Origin: Phlegmacium glaucopus
Taxonomy: Eukaryota; Basidiomycota; Agaricomycetes; Agaricales; Cortinariaceae
NCBI GenBank assembly: GCA_015039465.1
Contig: MU130154.1
Coordinates: forward strand, 537,065-601,064
Length of the DNA: 64,000 nt
Direction of reading: 5' to 3'
Position numbers and translations under genes: made by a program. The notes beneath the pieces are model-generated. The model searched no databases. It was not told the origin of the DNA and saw only the letters and a program-made list of their open reading frames with translations. Shown piece by piece: positions 25,533 through 35,473 of the stretch (positions are counted from its first letter, which is position 1; every line of letters begins with the position of its first letter).

Positions 25533-25791
25533 TGAATTCTGGAGAAGAATGTAGTATGAATCAAGGAAACGGAGGAAAAGCGTACGAAATTCGAACAATA
25601 GTCGACTTGAACGTTTGGTTCAACAGATAGTCATTGTCTAACAAACACAAACAAGAGCAAATATAGGTGGAAAACAGCCTACAGCTGCGCCGCTGCTCGC
25701 AGTCACCAGAAAACTCGACATAAACTCGACACGCTTCAACACACTCATTCCCAATCCATAACCCAACCAACAACACCCCGAATCATCACTC

Positions 25792-26595
25792 ATGGACATC
25801 CTTATCAGGGTCACGGAAACCGTCAAATCTTTGAGGGTCAGTATTTTTATGATAAAATACACCTTATCCTTCTCAAGTTGTTTATTGCCAGGAAACGAGA
25901 TTATCTGGTTTACGACCGCCCGCTGAGTTCTTCGACTACCATCGTATCTCTAGACCAGCGGACTTCAATCAAGCAACTTCGGTAGGTGTTGACTTGCATT
26001 TGTTAGAGTTGGTTGTACTTAAAGCAATTGCTAGCGCATATCCTACAATACTCGCTATTTCTCAGGTAATGTTCGGCCGCTATCTGCGCTATCGTGCACA
26101 GGAATTGATCTTGTTCTGCGGTTATAAGGGAACTATGGACTCATCGTAGCCCTTCTCGCGGTCTATGCACTGTGCGTCATAAATGTCCTCCATATAAAAC
26201 CGTTGTACAAGATGATTGACTGACGAAATTAAATCAATTTTCAGTATCATGAATTATTGGCTCCTTGTCTCTCTCGGATTTCTTGTTGTGGGTTTCGCCG
26301 CCATCAACAAATTTGGTGCGCCCAACAGATACTGTAGCTTGGTTAACTTCCAGCTAAGGTGTATAAACTTTTATTTGTAGCTCCTGAAGCAACCCAAGTT
26401 GGTGACCACACTATCACGCAAAAACATCTTTACACCATCTTGTTCGTAATCGGAATCCCAATGTTTTGGTGGGCAGGACCTTTTGGAACGTTCTTCTGGT
26501 TGGTCGGAGCGTCAAGTATACTGGTGCTCGGTCATGCTTCCTTATTAGAACCCGGCGTCGAAAGTGAATATGCCGCTGTTCAGGAAAGCGTATGA
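25792..26595 (+). CDS. PRA1-family Rab acceptor membrane protein
   Basis: Small integral membrane protein of ER-Golgi vesicle traffic that binds prenylated Rab GTPases. The N-terminus MDILIRVTETVKSLRETRL and the block PPAEFFDYHRISRPADF are typical of PRA1/Yip3. Two hydrophobic hairpins follow: NYGLIVALLAVYALIMNYW with LLVSLGFLVVGFAAINKF, then LYTILFVIGIPMFWWAG with FFWLVGASSILVLGHASL. An acidic tail ends it. Six or so very short exons and introns join in frame. The start ATG (25792) gives the family N-terminus. Confidence 0.88.
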
Positions 26596-26865
26596 GAGTC
26601 GGGAGCGATCCAGCGCATAAACCTCTTTATAAGGCAGTATGCCATTTTGTGATACATTATGATTTGGCTTTCCAATCTAGTTTGACATTGATTGCGGTCA
26701 AGAAAACGAATAGCATTGAGAATGATAATTTACATTTCGTATAATTAGATGATATGGAATCATACGAGCGCGTGTAAAGGTGGTACGGTACATCTTCAGT
26801 ATATAAGTAGGCGAAGAGCAATTACATTATCGAAAGGAAAAGCTGACGAAAAGGCTCGAGACTCG

Positions 26866-26918
26866 GAGATAGATAATAGATAGATAGATAGTAGACAGAC
26901 CCGGGGGGGGGGGGGGGG
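26866..26918. repeat. GATA-type microsatellite followed by a G16 run
   Basis: Imperfect GATA tetranucleotide repeats at 26866-26893 are followed ten bases later by an uninterrupted run of 16 G (26903-26918). They lie in the 419-bp convergent spacer between the PRA1 gene and ERT1, where I see no gene. The G run is prone to length change and to sequencing error, and could form a G-quadruplex. Confidence 0.85.
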
Positions 26919-27014
26919 TAAGGAAATAATAGGTGAAAGTTGTGGGAATAAACGAAATAAGGATATGGAAGATATATGTATAAAAAGGATTGGTCTGATA
27001 ACGCTTATCCATTT

Positions 27015-29129
27015 CTATAACAATGGAAGCCATTGTCCTTGGGAATCGACTCAGGACCGCGAAAGCATTAGAAATATTCCAAACATACCTATCACAATAC
27101 TGGGAAGATCAAAGAGATCCCTTCGTATCGAAAAACAGAAAGTGGAGGGAACCGGGGCACCGGATGGTTTTAACAAAACGCAATGGGAATAGACCGAGTG
27201 TGTTGTGTTCTCGAATGCATGGGATGCAAAGTTTTCCCAGTATTCAACAACTGATTGGTTCTCAAAGAGCTTCAGGATCAAGACGAGAAATTAGCTTACG
27301 ATGCTAATTAGTCAGAAAAGAAAAATATACCTCATAAATATATTTTTTGCGACCTGCCCCCAGAAGGTCTTCGAGTGGCCATTCTGTCAACATGCAGAAT
27401 TCTGGGGCAACCAAACAAATTTCGCCTGTGCGGCGCCAGACAACAGTTGGTGTTCCACTGAAAGAGATTAACTTGTCGAGTTCCTTCAAAAGCCTTGTTA
27501 ATCATTGCATTTCTTGGTTTTCTGTAGAACACGCACGAGAAGTGTCCTCTGAAAACATTTCTCTACAAATATCTCATCATCAAGAGAGAGAGGCATTTGC
27601 AAAGCGATGAGGGATGGGCGAAAAATGGCAAGTGCCCGTACAATGCGCAGAATATCGTTCTTTTCAAACCTTTAGGCGCCAAAACAAGACGAGGTAAACC
27701 GTGCATGAAGTGCCGGGAAAGGAAAAGGAGGGAAAGAAGATATCATCAGAGCTCGAGTCCCAACGGTACTCATTTTGGACATTCGATATCTCAATAACAC
27801 ACGCACCGAGTGGGCAAGTGCTTCATAAGGAAGTGATAGCCCTCAGTGTAATCAAAGGGCGTGGTGACACGATCATTGATACTCTGTAATTTGGAACCAC
27901 ATGATTTTGGTCGCACTATATCTGCAACGCCTGAAGTAACTGATCTCGGTGAGCTGTTGGAGAGCGATGGTGAGAAGCCATGTGACGTCATATCTTTGGG
28001 ATTTTGAAGAAAGACAGGTATGGCAGGTGATCGCGGTCGAGCATCAAGTGGATACCGTGGTTGCAGTGGATGCATTTCCGATGGTTGGGAAGAATACGAG
28101 GGAGAAAATGGTATCTCCGGCTCTGAACGTTGTGCCTGTGGGTATGGGTATGTCAAATAGTGTGCAGCATTTCTAGGTGAGGCCGATATCGTTTGATCTG
28201 CCATTGATAAACGATTGTCAATGTAAGACGAAGAATAATCGGCGTTCGCAGAACACAGTCGGGGGGATGTGGCAAAATCGATTGGATCAGAAGGCCAAGA
28301 CGAATAATTTTGTGGCGCCAGTGACGGGGGCGGTGTTGTCGAAGAGGAATCTGTTACTGGACTGGAATTGTCCAATATTGCAGAAAGTATCGAATATTCG
28401 AGATTTGCTGCCTCAGAACCAAACGAAAACTGGGGATCGAAAGGGGTGGTAAGCACTGCATTGTTTTGCTGCAATGGCTCGACTAATGAACAAATTTAAG
28501 CAATTGATGGTAAAGGGGAAAAAATAGGCAACTAAACTTGTCTGTGGCGCTTCTGTGGTGATATCTGCACCAGCCTGATGCTCAGTCTCAGGCACAGAGG
28601 ATTTACCTCTTTTTAATTGCTCTGAGCATAGGTGATTAATTAATCCCATGAGAGTTGAGAAACTCATGTAGTTATACCTAGCTCATCATCGTCCAAAAGG
28701 TACTTGGCCTTTTTCCGATGGCCTTCGGTACAATTGTCTGCGATGCCGCGCTTTACGCAGCGCTGACAAGGCCGTGCTGGACGGTCCGTCAATATAGGCC
28801 ATAGAGAAACTAGAACAATAAATTAGCTTACAATCGTCGCATGTAAGGTGAGCCTTTTGGCAGTGATAACAGGCGCGGTTAGCCTTTTTTTTTTTTGGGC
28901 CATCTCTACGGGTCCCCTTTCGTGATGGCTGGGGTGAAGCTGAATCGGCGGACGTTTCTTCTGGAGTATCGTTGCGCTTGCGTTTTGTAGCAGGCGCTAG
29001 CGCAGAAGCCGATGAGAGAGGAAGTTTCTTCTGGATGGATGGTTGAGAACTGGATGGGCCAGCCTGTGGGTCCTGAGGAAAGGTGGCTGATGGGGTCAGG
29101 CGTTGTACAGCAGAATAAACGGTAGTCAT
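27015..29129 (-). CDS. ERT1: Zn2Cys6 regulator of gluconeogenesis, Ert1/AcuK family
   Basis: Fungal transcription factor that activates gluconeogenic genes (PEPCK, FBPase type). A Ser/Pro-rich leader and a Lys4 run precede the zinc cluster [21 protein letters not shown] plus VKRGIADNC (spacing C-x2-C-x6-C-x5-C-x2-C-x8-C). A 55-nt intron splits the cluster after CDD. The family block [15 protein letters not shown] follows, then a variable middle. The C-terminal region has [14 protein letters not shown] and a PAS domain ([29 protein letters not shown]). The last intron joins SIVI to GQWLPLL and a TAG at 27015-27017, the usual family end. Divergent from MTQ1. Confidence 0.9.
28885..28896 (-). 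repeat. A12 homopolymer inside ERT1
   Basis: Twelve A on the coding strand encode the four lysines directly before the zinc cluster. A one-base slip would shift the frame ahead of the DNA-binding domain. Confidence 0.9.
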
Positions 29130-29731
29130 TTGACGTAGACTGGATGGAGTATGAATTCAACGCTGGTGAAAGTTAAAAGGAAAAGCAAACTAAGCGGACC
29201 GGGAACATTAGTAGTCGGCCTCATGATACTCGATTAGATAATTCAAGCGAGATTTCATCGAGTTCGAGTGGCATCAGGGGCTATTTCTGTATTATGTACG
29301 GCTTGTGGGTTCTACAAATTATACAAGTTGTTGCTACCCATATAATAACAATAGTCAGAGGTAGGTTGTAACGACTGAACTTGCGCTGCACTGTGATGGG
29401 CGCATGCGATGAGGCGGCATTTTGTTGTGCCGGTCGCGATCTGATAGCAAGCAAAAACGGTTCTTCTTTCTACATTCATTCCCCTGGGCTAAAATTTCAT
29501 AACAGCTAGACAGTTTAGTAAAAGACAGAAGACAAGTCTCCAACGGCGAATCTGATTTACCGCGTGACATCGTGTTACAGTAACCACGTGCCAAACGAAT
29601 ATATTATGTACTTATAGTAACGTCCTTGCACCCCCTCTCTTATACCCCTCGCTCGGAGATATCAGAATTTGGTCATTTTTATTCTCGGATCTAGCTGAAC
29701 CACTTCAAACCACTCCGATCCACACCAATTT
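29130..29731. promoter_or_regulatory. Divergent intergenic region, ERT1 / MTQ1
   Basis: 602 bp, long for this window, as might fit a regulated transcription-factor gene. AT-rich stretches alternate with a pyrimidine-rich block (29625-29650) ahead of MTQ1. Weak minus-strand frames here (29355-29594 and the upstream end of 28906-29160) have no family resemblance. Confidence 0.4.
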
Positions 29732-30636
29732 ATGCTCTCTCGTATACTCTCTTCGTCCTTGGGTAGCTACCAAGCATCACTCGAACTCAGATGGATGCAA
29801 CAGGCTCTCAATTCAGGGCAGATATCCCTGACTTTAGAACAGATGGTCTCTCGAAGATCTCTTGGAGAGCCTCTGCAATATATCTTAGGTATATGCTTTC
29901 TCTCCCCAATTACTAGTAAAGTCTTACCATCCCTCAAGGTACTCAACCTTTTGGACCACTTAATCTCATCACTCGCCCTCCAGTTTTAATACCACGTCCA
30001 GAAACTGAGCACTGGGTTCTTGGAATCACCGACTTTTTATCTCCGAGTCCAACCGCACAAGATCCAATATCGTTATTAGACCTCGGTACGGGTTCGGGAT
30101 GTATCCCACTTCTTTTATGTCATATTTGGCCTCCTGGAAGTGTAAACGCGCACGCTGTTGATATTTCTCCTCACGCTCTACGCTTGGCCCAGGACAACGC
30201 TGCCCTTTGTGGCATTCCATCCCATTCAAATGATCCAAAAAGGCCACAGAATACTTTCAACGCATCCCTTGCAAACTTTCTAGCAGAAGACTTTCTTAGC
30301 GCCGCCTCGCGCATTAAGCCCCCGTTCGATATAATTACTTCCAACCCACCGTATATTCCACGGAAAGAATATCTCGAATTACCTCAATCCGTGTTACAAT
30401 TCGAGGACCCTCTGGCACTCCTCGGAGGGTCCACCGGGCTTGATTTTTATCACGCCATCGCACGCCTGGTATCCAATAAGAACTTGCTGAAATCAAACGG
30501 CCTGGTCGCTCTGGAGGTTGGCCACAATCAGGCCACAACAGTTGAACGCTTGATGCGCAATACTGGCCGTTTCAGTTTCACGGACATCTGGACGGACCCA
30601 TGGGGAAAGCAACGCACAGTTCTAGCACGAATATGA
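29732..30636 (+). CDS. MTQ1: N5-glutamine methyltransferase, PrmC/HemK type (Mtq1-like)
   Basis: Methylates the glutamine of the GGQ motif of release factors using S-adenosylmethionine. This one is probably mitochondrial, because PrmC-type homologues with the N-terminal helical domain act there in fungi. The PrmC signature GEPLQYILGTQPFG is restored by one intron (29889 to 29938). The SAM-binding motif is LLDLGTGSGCIPLLL and the catalytic motif SNPPYIP. The end is DPWGKQRTVLARI. Apart from that intron the reading frame is uninterrupted. The N-terminus (MLSRILSSSLGSYQ) is Ser/Arg-rich, compatible with an import signal. Confidence 0.9.
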
Positions 30637-31396
30637 TAGGTTGATACTATTCATAGTATTTTGTTCATGGGGGAAACTGAATCTCAGGCATTTGGCAGCC
30701 ACAAGTATCCCATTCCGGCAGGAAATTGAAAATTCGAATCCCGCTCCAAGTTTGGCACAGGAAATTAGCAAGCGGAAATTCAGGTTTATGGTAACCTCAA
30801 CGTCACAGGTGTCTCCAGGACTGAGGGTCCCACCTGCACTTGCGGCAGCCAACCGTAGCCAACCGTCCGAAGATTAGGCCATGAAACGCCAAGGCCGACG
30901 TTAGTGGCGCGGAATGGGCTGGACGAAGGGCAACTCCCTGCAACTCCAGTGAGGCTACAGCCGCGCTCATAGTCTCAACCTTACCAAAGTGTCATCTCGT
31001 CAGAGGGCTACCGTTACCGCACTTCCTGTTTCTTTAGGTGTTGCTACTACTAGGCCTTTATAACCAATGGGAGTCTGGCTATACACTTGACCCACCAGGG
31101 TAGTTTACGGATAGGGGGAACATGCTTCCACCTCGGCTCGAAAGCCCGATTGGCCACATGCTCAGCCAGATCCTTTCGGAAATCGTCCATGACCATGTGA
31201 CCACGACCCCGATAAATGTCATGGAGTGTCATGGCTGACCGGTTTAATTGACTGACCTTATTGACAGGGGTCGGGGGGTCAAAACAACACTTCAGGTGCC
31301 ATAAGTAGACCACATTAATGTTCGCTTTTTACTGAGTGATCGATGAAGTTTCGAATTTTTGCAGCACCCCAGTGAACACTGAAAACAGACTAGAGT
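30637..31396. other. Intergenic, no supported gene
   Basis: 760 bp. Short frames on both strands (30641-30877 +, 31050-31313 -) lack any resemblance or splice logic. A 10-bp direct repeat (agccaaccgt, twice in tandem) lies near 30848-30867. Confidence 0.45.
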
Positions 31397-31420
31397 GTGG
31401 GTGTTGGCGTGATTGTCGCG

Positions 31421-32860
31421 ATGACCGTCTCCGATAAGCTTCGCCGATGGTTCACATGGAATGTATCAAAATGCGAAACTGTCAACTCACCCTCTCCAGT
31501 CTCTTTAACACGAAATTGGAAAGCAGACGAATTGGCCAGCATGGACTTGGCCGCAGGCAGCCTCTTCGTGCAATTCGACCGCATACCTATCGAATTATGG
31601 CAAGAATTTTTTCTGCGTTGTCTCTCTCCTTCTCCGCTAGCTACTGCGGGACTCTTGTATCATTCTATCGACCTTCAATGGAATTCTCCACGGATTGCAC
31701 CACTTCATTTTTGCTAAATATGCAGGTTGTGGAGACAAGCTGTCATTTCTTTTCCAAAGCTTTGGACGCCATTAGATATCTTTGTTTCAGTCGGTCGATA
31801 AGGCGCGACCTTCCGTGCTGCTGGCCACGACTTGGCTTGCTCGTTCTGAAGCACTTCCATCGTCATTGTCCCTGTATCAGCAGAACGAGTCGGACGACAA
31901 CCGTATTGCAGCTGGACAAATCCTTGAACTTTATAAGCGGTATACTTCTCGTTGGTGCAATATCTAATTTGATCCACCAGGGCTAAGATATTGCCGCTTG
32001 TTAACCTCGCAGCAACGGTCAACTCCGATGCCGAGAGAATTCACCATTCGAATGTCGTACCAATAAGTGAATCTTTTTGGAATTTTCGATTTTGTCCCGC
32101 GTCTTGCAAACCTGCATGTTTCCCACATTCCGTATCTCAATCTCTTGGGACACTGTTCCGTGCCGATACCGTGGTTCCAATTCGCTTCCCTTTCTCTGAA
32201 TTATATTCCCCCTGTCTGCGCATCCTTGCACATTCTCGAAAAATGTTCCAACTTGAGGGACGTCTCTTCTTAAGTCGAACCTATACATATCTATGGCCTT
32301 CTTACCATGAATCCGGTGTATCACAAACCCCATTCGTTGACCATCAACGTAAGTCACGACCAGCTCTCTCTGTTTCTGGGAAATGTCACTTTCCCAGGAC
32401 TGATTCAAGCGATAATAAGCGATAATCTATGTCAAGAGGCCACTGCAATATCGTGGATGGCCACAATCCAATTGGAAGCATTCCTGGAACATTCCCAATG
32501 CAGACTTGCACACTTTGAAGTCCATGATACAAGCATGAATTGTGACCAGTTTGCTGCTTGTATTTTCAATCTGCACTTGCAATCTCTATTGTAGACGACA
32601 GGATGGACTGGACATGGAACCCGTTTGTGACAGATCATGCTATTGACTTACTCACCCCTTGATAACATCAATGTTTCAGAGGGCGGGACTTGGAGAAATG
32701 GGAAGCTCGGCTTGTTTTCTTCCCAATCTGGAGTCGCTCGTCATTCGGGGAAGCATCTTGTGGGCTGCTGATGGTGGAATCGCAAACGTGTAGACTTACA
32801 ACTGCCATCCCTTCATGTTGAGGATGTTCGAAGGATTGTGCAACAGATGCAAGTTTTCTG
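31421..32860 (+). pseudogene. Degenerate F-box / leucine-rich-repeat gene
   Basis: The 5' part encodes an F-box-like segment (FDRIPIELWQEFFLRCLS) of the type seen in expanded agaricomycete F-box families. After an apparent intron, one frame runs through LLATTWLARSEALP, LYKRYTSRWCNI, LANLHVSHIPYLNLL, PWFQFASLSL, HILEKCSNLRDVSS and FLEHSQCRLAHFEVHDTSM, all typical blocks of such genes. That frame is cut by stops at 31965 (TAA), about 32061 (TAA), 32271 (TAA) and 32592 (TAG). The block LPNLESLVIRGSILWAADGG then appears in another frame near 32719, and LHVEDVRRIVQQMQVF follows back in the first. Several stops plus a frame change argue for decay. One or two could be introns I failed to place. Confidence 0.6.
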
Positions 32861-32870
32861 ATCAGCTGGT

Positions 32871-33048
32871 TTATCTTTTACATGTACACGTTTTCTTATA
32901 CATAATGCATAATATCTTGTACCTTGATCTGAGCATACCCCTCGAGCATACCCCTGAAGGCCTCAAATCGAAAGAAACTCAGCCGGTCCCGGGCTCTCTA
33001 GAAGCCTTTATAAAGTGGATCAGTACCTCTTATCTCCCAGTCTTATCA
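32871..33048. promoter_or_regulatory. GATA-factor motifs before the ureide enzyme gene
   Basis: Three HGATAR-type sites on the minus strand (TTATCT at 32871 and 33030, TTATCA at 33043) precede or touch the ATG at 33048. A TATA-like TTTATAAAG sits near 33008. Fungal nitrogen-catabolite control uses GATA factors, so this fits a purine-degradation gene, but such short motifs occur often by chance. Confidence 0.35.
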
Positions 33049-35242
33049 TGTCTTTCGAACGTATTGCTCTAAATGATTTCAATGAGAAATTTTCCTCTCT
33101 CACTGGTAAATTGTAAAGCTTCAGTTTACTTTCATGATAACATTGTTTGCAGAGCTGTCTAGTGTTGCCCTTGGTGGACGCATCGTTGCTATCTCTGATG
33201 AATTCTTCGCGGAGGCCTTTCATTTACTCTTGGTCGAGGTAGCTATAATCCTAGTGCCAGTTTCTAGTTCTGAACTTTGTGTAGCCAGCTCCCAGTATGA
33301 AGGGACAATTTGGACCCAACGGTGCTCTCTTCAGTGGTTGGGAGACACGCCGGCACAACCCGACCTACGACTGGTCTGTTCAGATTTCACTTAAGACTTC
33401 ATTTTTTGGCAGGACAATATGTATATTTATCCTTGACTTATCTTTAGGTGCATCATACAACTAGGTACAACTGGGACGATATCGGGCTTTGATATTGACA
33501 CTGCAAATTTTAATGGTGCGTCTAATTGCCATCCTTGCGTATTACGATCAATTGTGTTTATTCAGTCCGTCAGGGAATGAGGCACCAGAAGCATCTGTGT
33601 ACGCATTATATGATGCAGAACTGAGGGATCCTCTACATGACGATCCAAGGGTACGACGCCAAAATTTCCGCACTTCAATGAAGCGATCTGAGGCGTGATA
33701 ACAGTGGTCAGAAATTATGCCTAGAGTAGGCTTAGGCCCCAGCTCTCATCACCTTTTCAAGGTTCCTACTACTCCGGCCTTCAATTATGTCAAGATACAT
33801 ATGTATCCTGATGGTGGAATAGTAAGTCCTCAGTCTTGGGCAGGTCTTGCGGTTCCTTATCATAATCAACAGGCCAGATTCAGGACTTATGGTCAAGTAA
33901 CCCCTGTTCACCCATCAGACAATAATAGTGTGTTCGATTTGGCGCATGTTTTTGCTGGTGGTCGAGTACTTGACGTATCCGACCAGCATTTTGGCGTTGG
34001 TTCTAATCTCATACTTCCTGGTCGGGGAAAAAACATGGGAGATGGTTGGGAAACGAAACGGAGTCGGACAAAGGGCCACAATGACTGGGTGGTCATTCAA
34101 CTGTGCGTGACATTTCTTTGTCGGAGGATTTACGAACTAAGCCTTCATGTAGTGGCGCGCCCGGATTTCTAGAGCAAGTTGAAATAGATACCAAACATTT
34201 CCTTGGCAATTTCCCGGAAAGCTGCGAGATACATGCCCTTTATACAGAACATAACATTAATTGGCAAACCGCAGTCCTTGAAGAGCAAGGGTGGACGTCA
34301 ATCTTGGCTCGTACTAAGTTAGGTCCCGACAGGCAACATTACTTCGAGCTCGAGAATGTAAAAAGCAACGTTTATACCCATGTTAAGGTGACCATATATC
34401 CCGATGGCGGTATCAAGAGAGTTCGATTTCTTGGACGGAAAGCAGAAAGACCGTGGGATGTCAGCAACAAAGAACCGAGCGACAGCCATCAATCTATCTT
34501 TGCTTCATCCATGACATCTGCTCCATCTGATTTCTTGAAAATGATAATTCTTCCCGTCGTTCCTCTGGAATCGGGAGCATTCTCGCCCTTTGGACAGGTT
34601 ATTCAAGCTTACAAAAACCTGCCTAATGGAATCCAAGTTACCCCAGCGAACGCAGGCACGGCGAACAAGTTCCATAAGCTTTCTCTTCTGGAGGCGTTTT
34701 ATCCCTCAGATGCGGGTGCGACTGCCGGTATTTCGGTTTACAGGTGTCAGCCGCTTGAAGATATTGTGGATGGTACAATCGTATTGAAGACACTCGAGAG
34801 GCATCCATACACAAACCAAGTTTTCATTCCAATGGGATCTGGAGATGGGGAGGGATTGGACGATCCTGGCTGCAGTTATCTTGTAGTCGTTGCCCATAAC
34901 GGCTCGGATGATCGACCGGACACGCAAACACTCAAAGCCTTCTTGGCTAGCTCTGCGCAGGGCATCGCATATAACCCAGGCGTCTGGCGTGAGTAACGCC
35001 TCTTATGCCATGCGAAGGTCTGACTGACAAGGGAATGGATAGATCAACCTATGACAGTGATTGAAAAGGTATGCTGTATTAACAAGCCTGTGATACTTAT
35101 ATGATCTGTTTACTACTTTGCGATATAACAGCCTCTTGACCTTGCTTGTGTGGAGACTCAGATCGGTGGCGGAAATCCAATGGATTGCGAGATAGTCGAG
35201 CTTGACTCGACTTGCAAGATTCTTTTAAAGCTTAATACATAG
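33048..35242 (+). CDS. Fused allantoicase - ureidoglycolate lyase
   Basis: Two consecutive steps of purine (allantoin) breakdown in one protein. The N-terminal part is allantoicase: [88 protein letters not shown], then [10 protein letters not shown]. It splits allantoate into urea and ureidoglycolate. After a linker ([13 protein letters not shown]) comes ureidoglycolate lyase: [68 protein letters not shown]. This releases the second urea as glyoxylate forms. The join lies within one continuous exon (34103-34996), so the fusion is in the DNA. Short introns in the first part all join in frame. One lyase domain is visible; the Cryptococcus DAL2,3,3 protein is reported with two. Confidence 0.92.
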
Positions 35243-35473
35243 CGCTTCAAGCTCCAATTCTTATAGATGTAGATTTGTACAAATACCTTTGTTTAGATAG
35301 TAGAGAGTATTAGACTTAGTCAGTGAACAAGGTCGCTGAACTGCAAATTTGGTAATCCGTCAGGCCGGAGTTTAGAATCAATTCCCCACCAACTCGGATG
35401 GTCCCGTTGTGCCACCCTTTCCAGCGGTATCCCTTGCACCATAATTGCGATTTTACAGTATCAAGTCCATCCC

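Noticed and set aside
18145..29129. Secondary-metabolite or biosynthetic gene cluster
   Set aside because: No polyketide synthase, NRPS, terpene cyclase or P450 motifs; the genes are housekeeping or regulatory.
31050..31313. 87-codon minus-strand frame between MTQ1 and the F-box remnant
   Set aside because: No recognisable motif, no splice context; likely chance.
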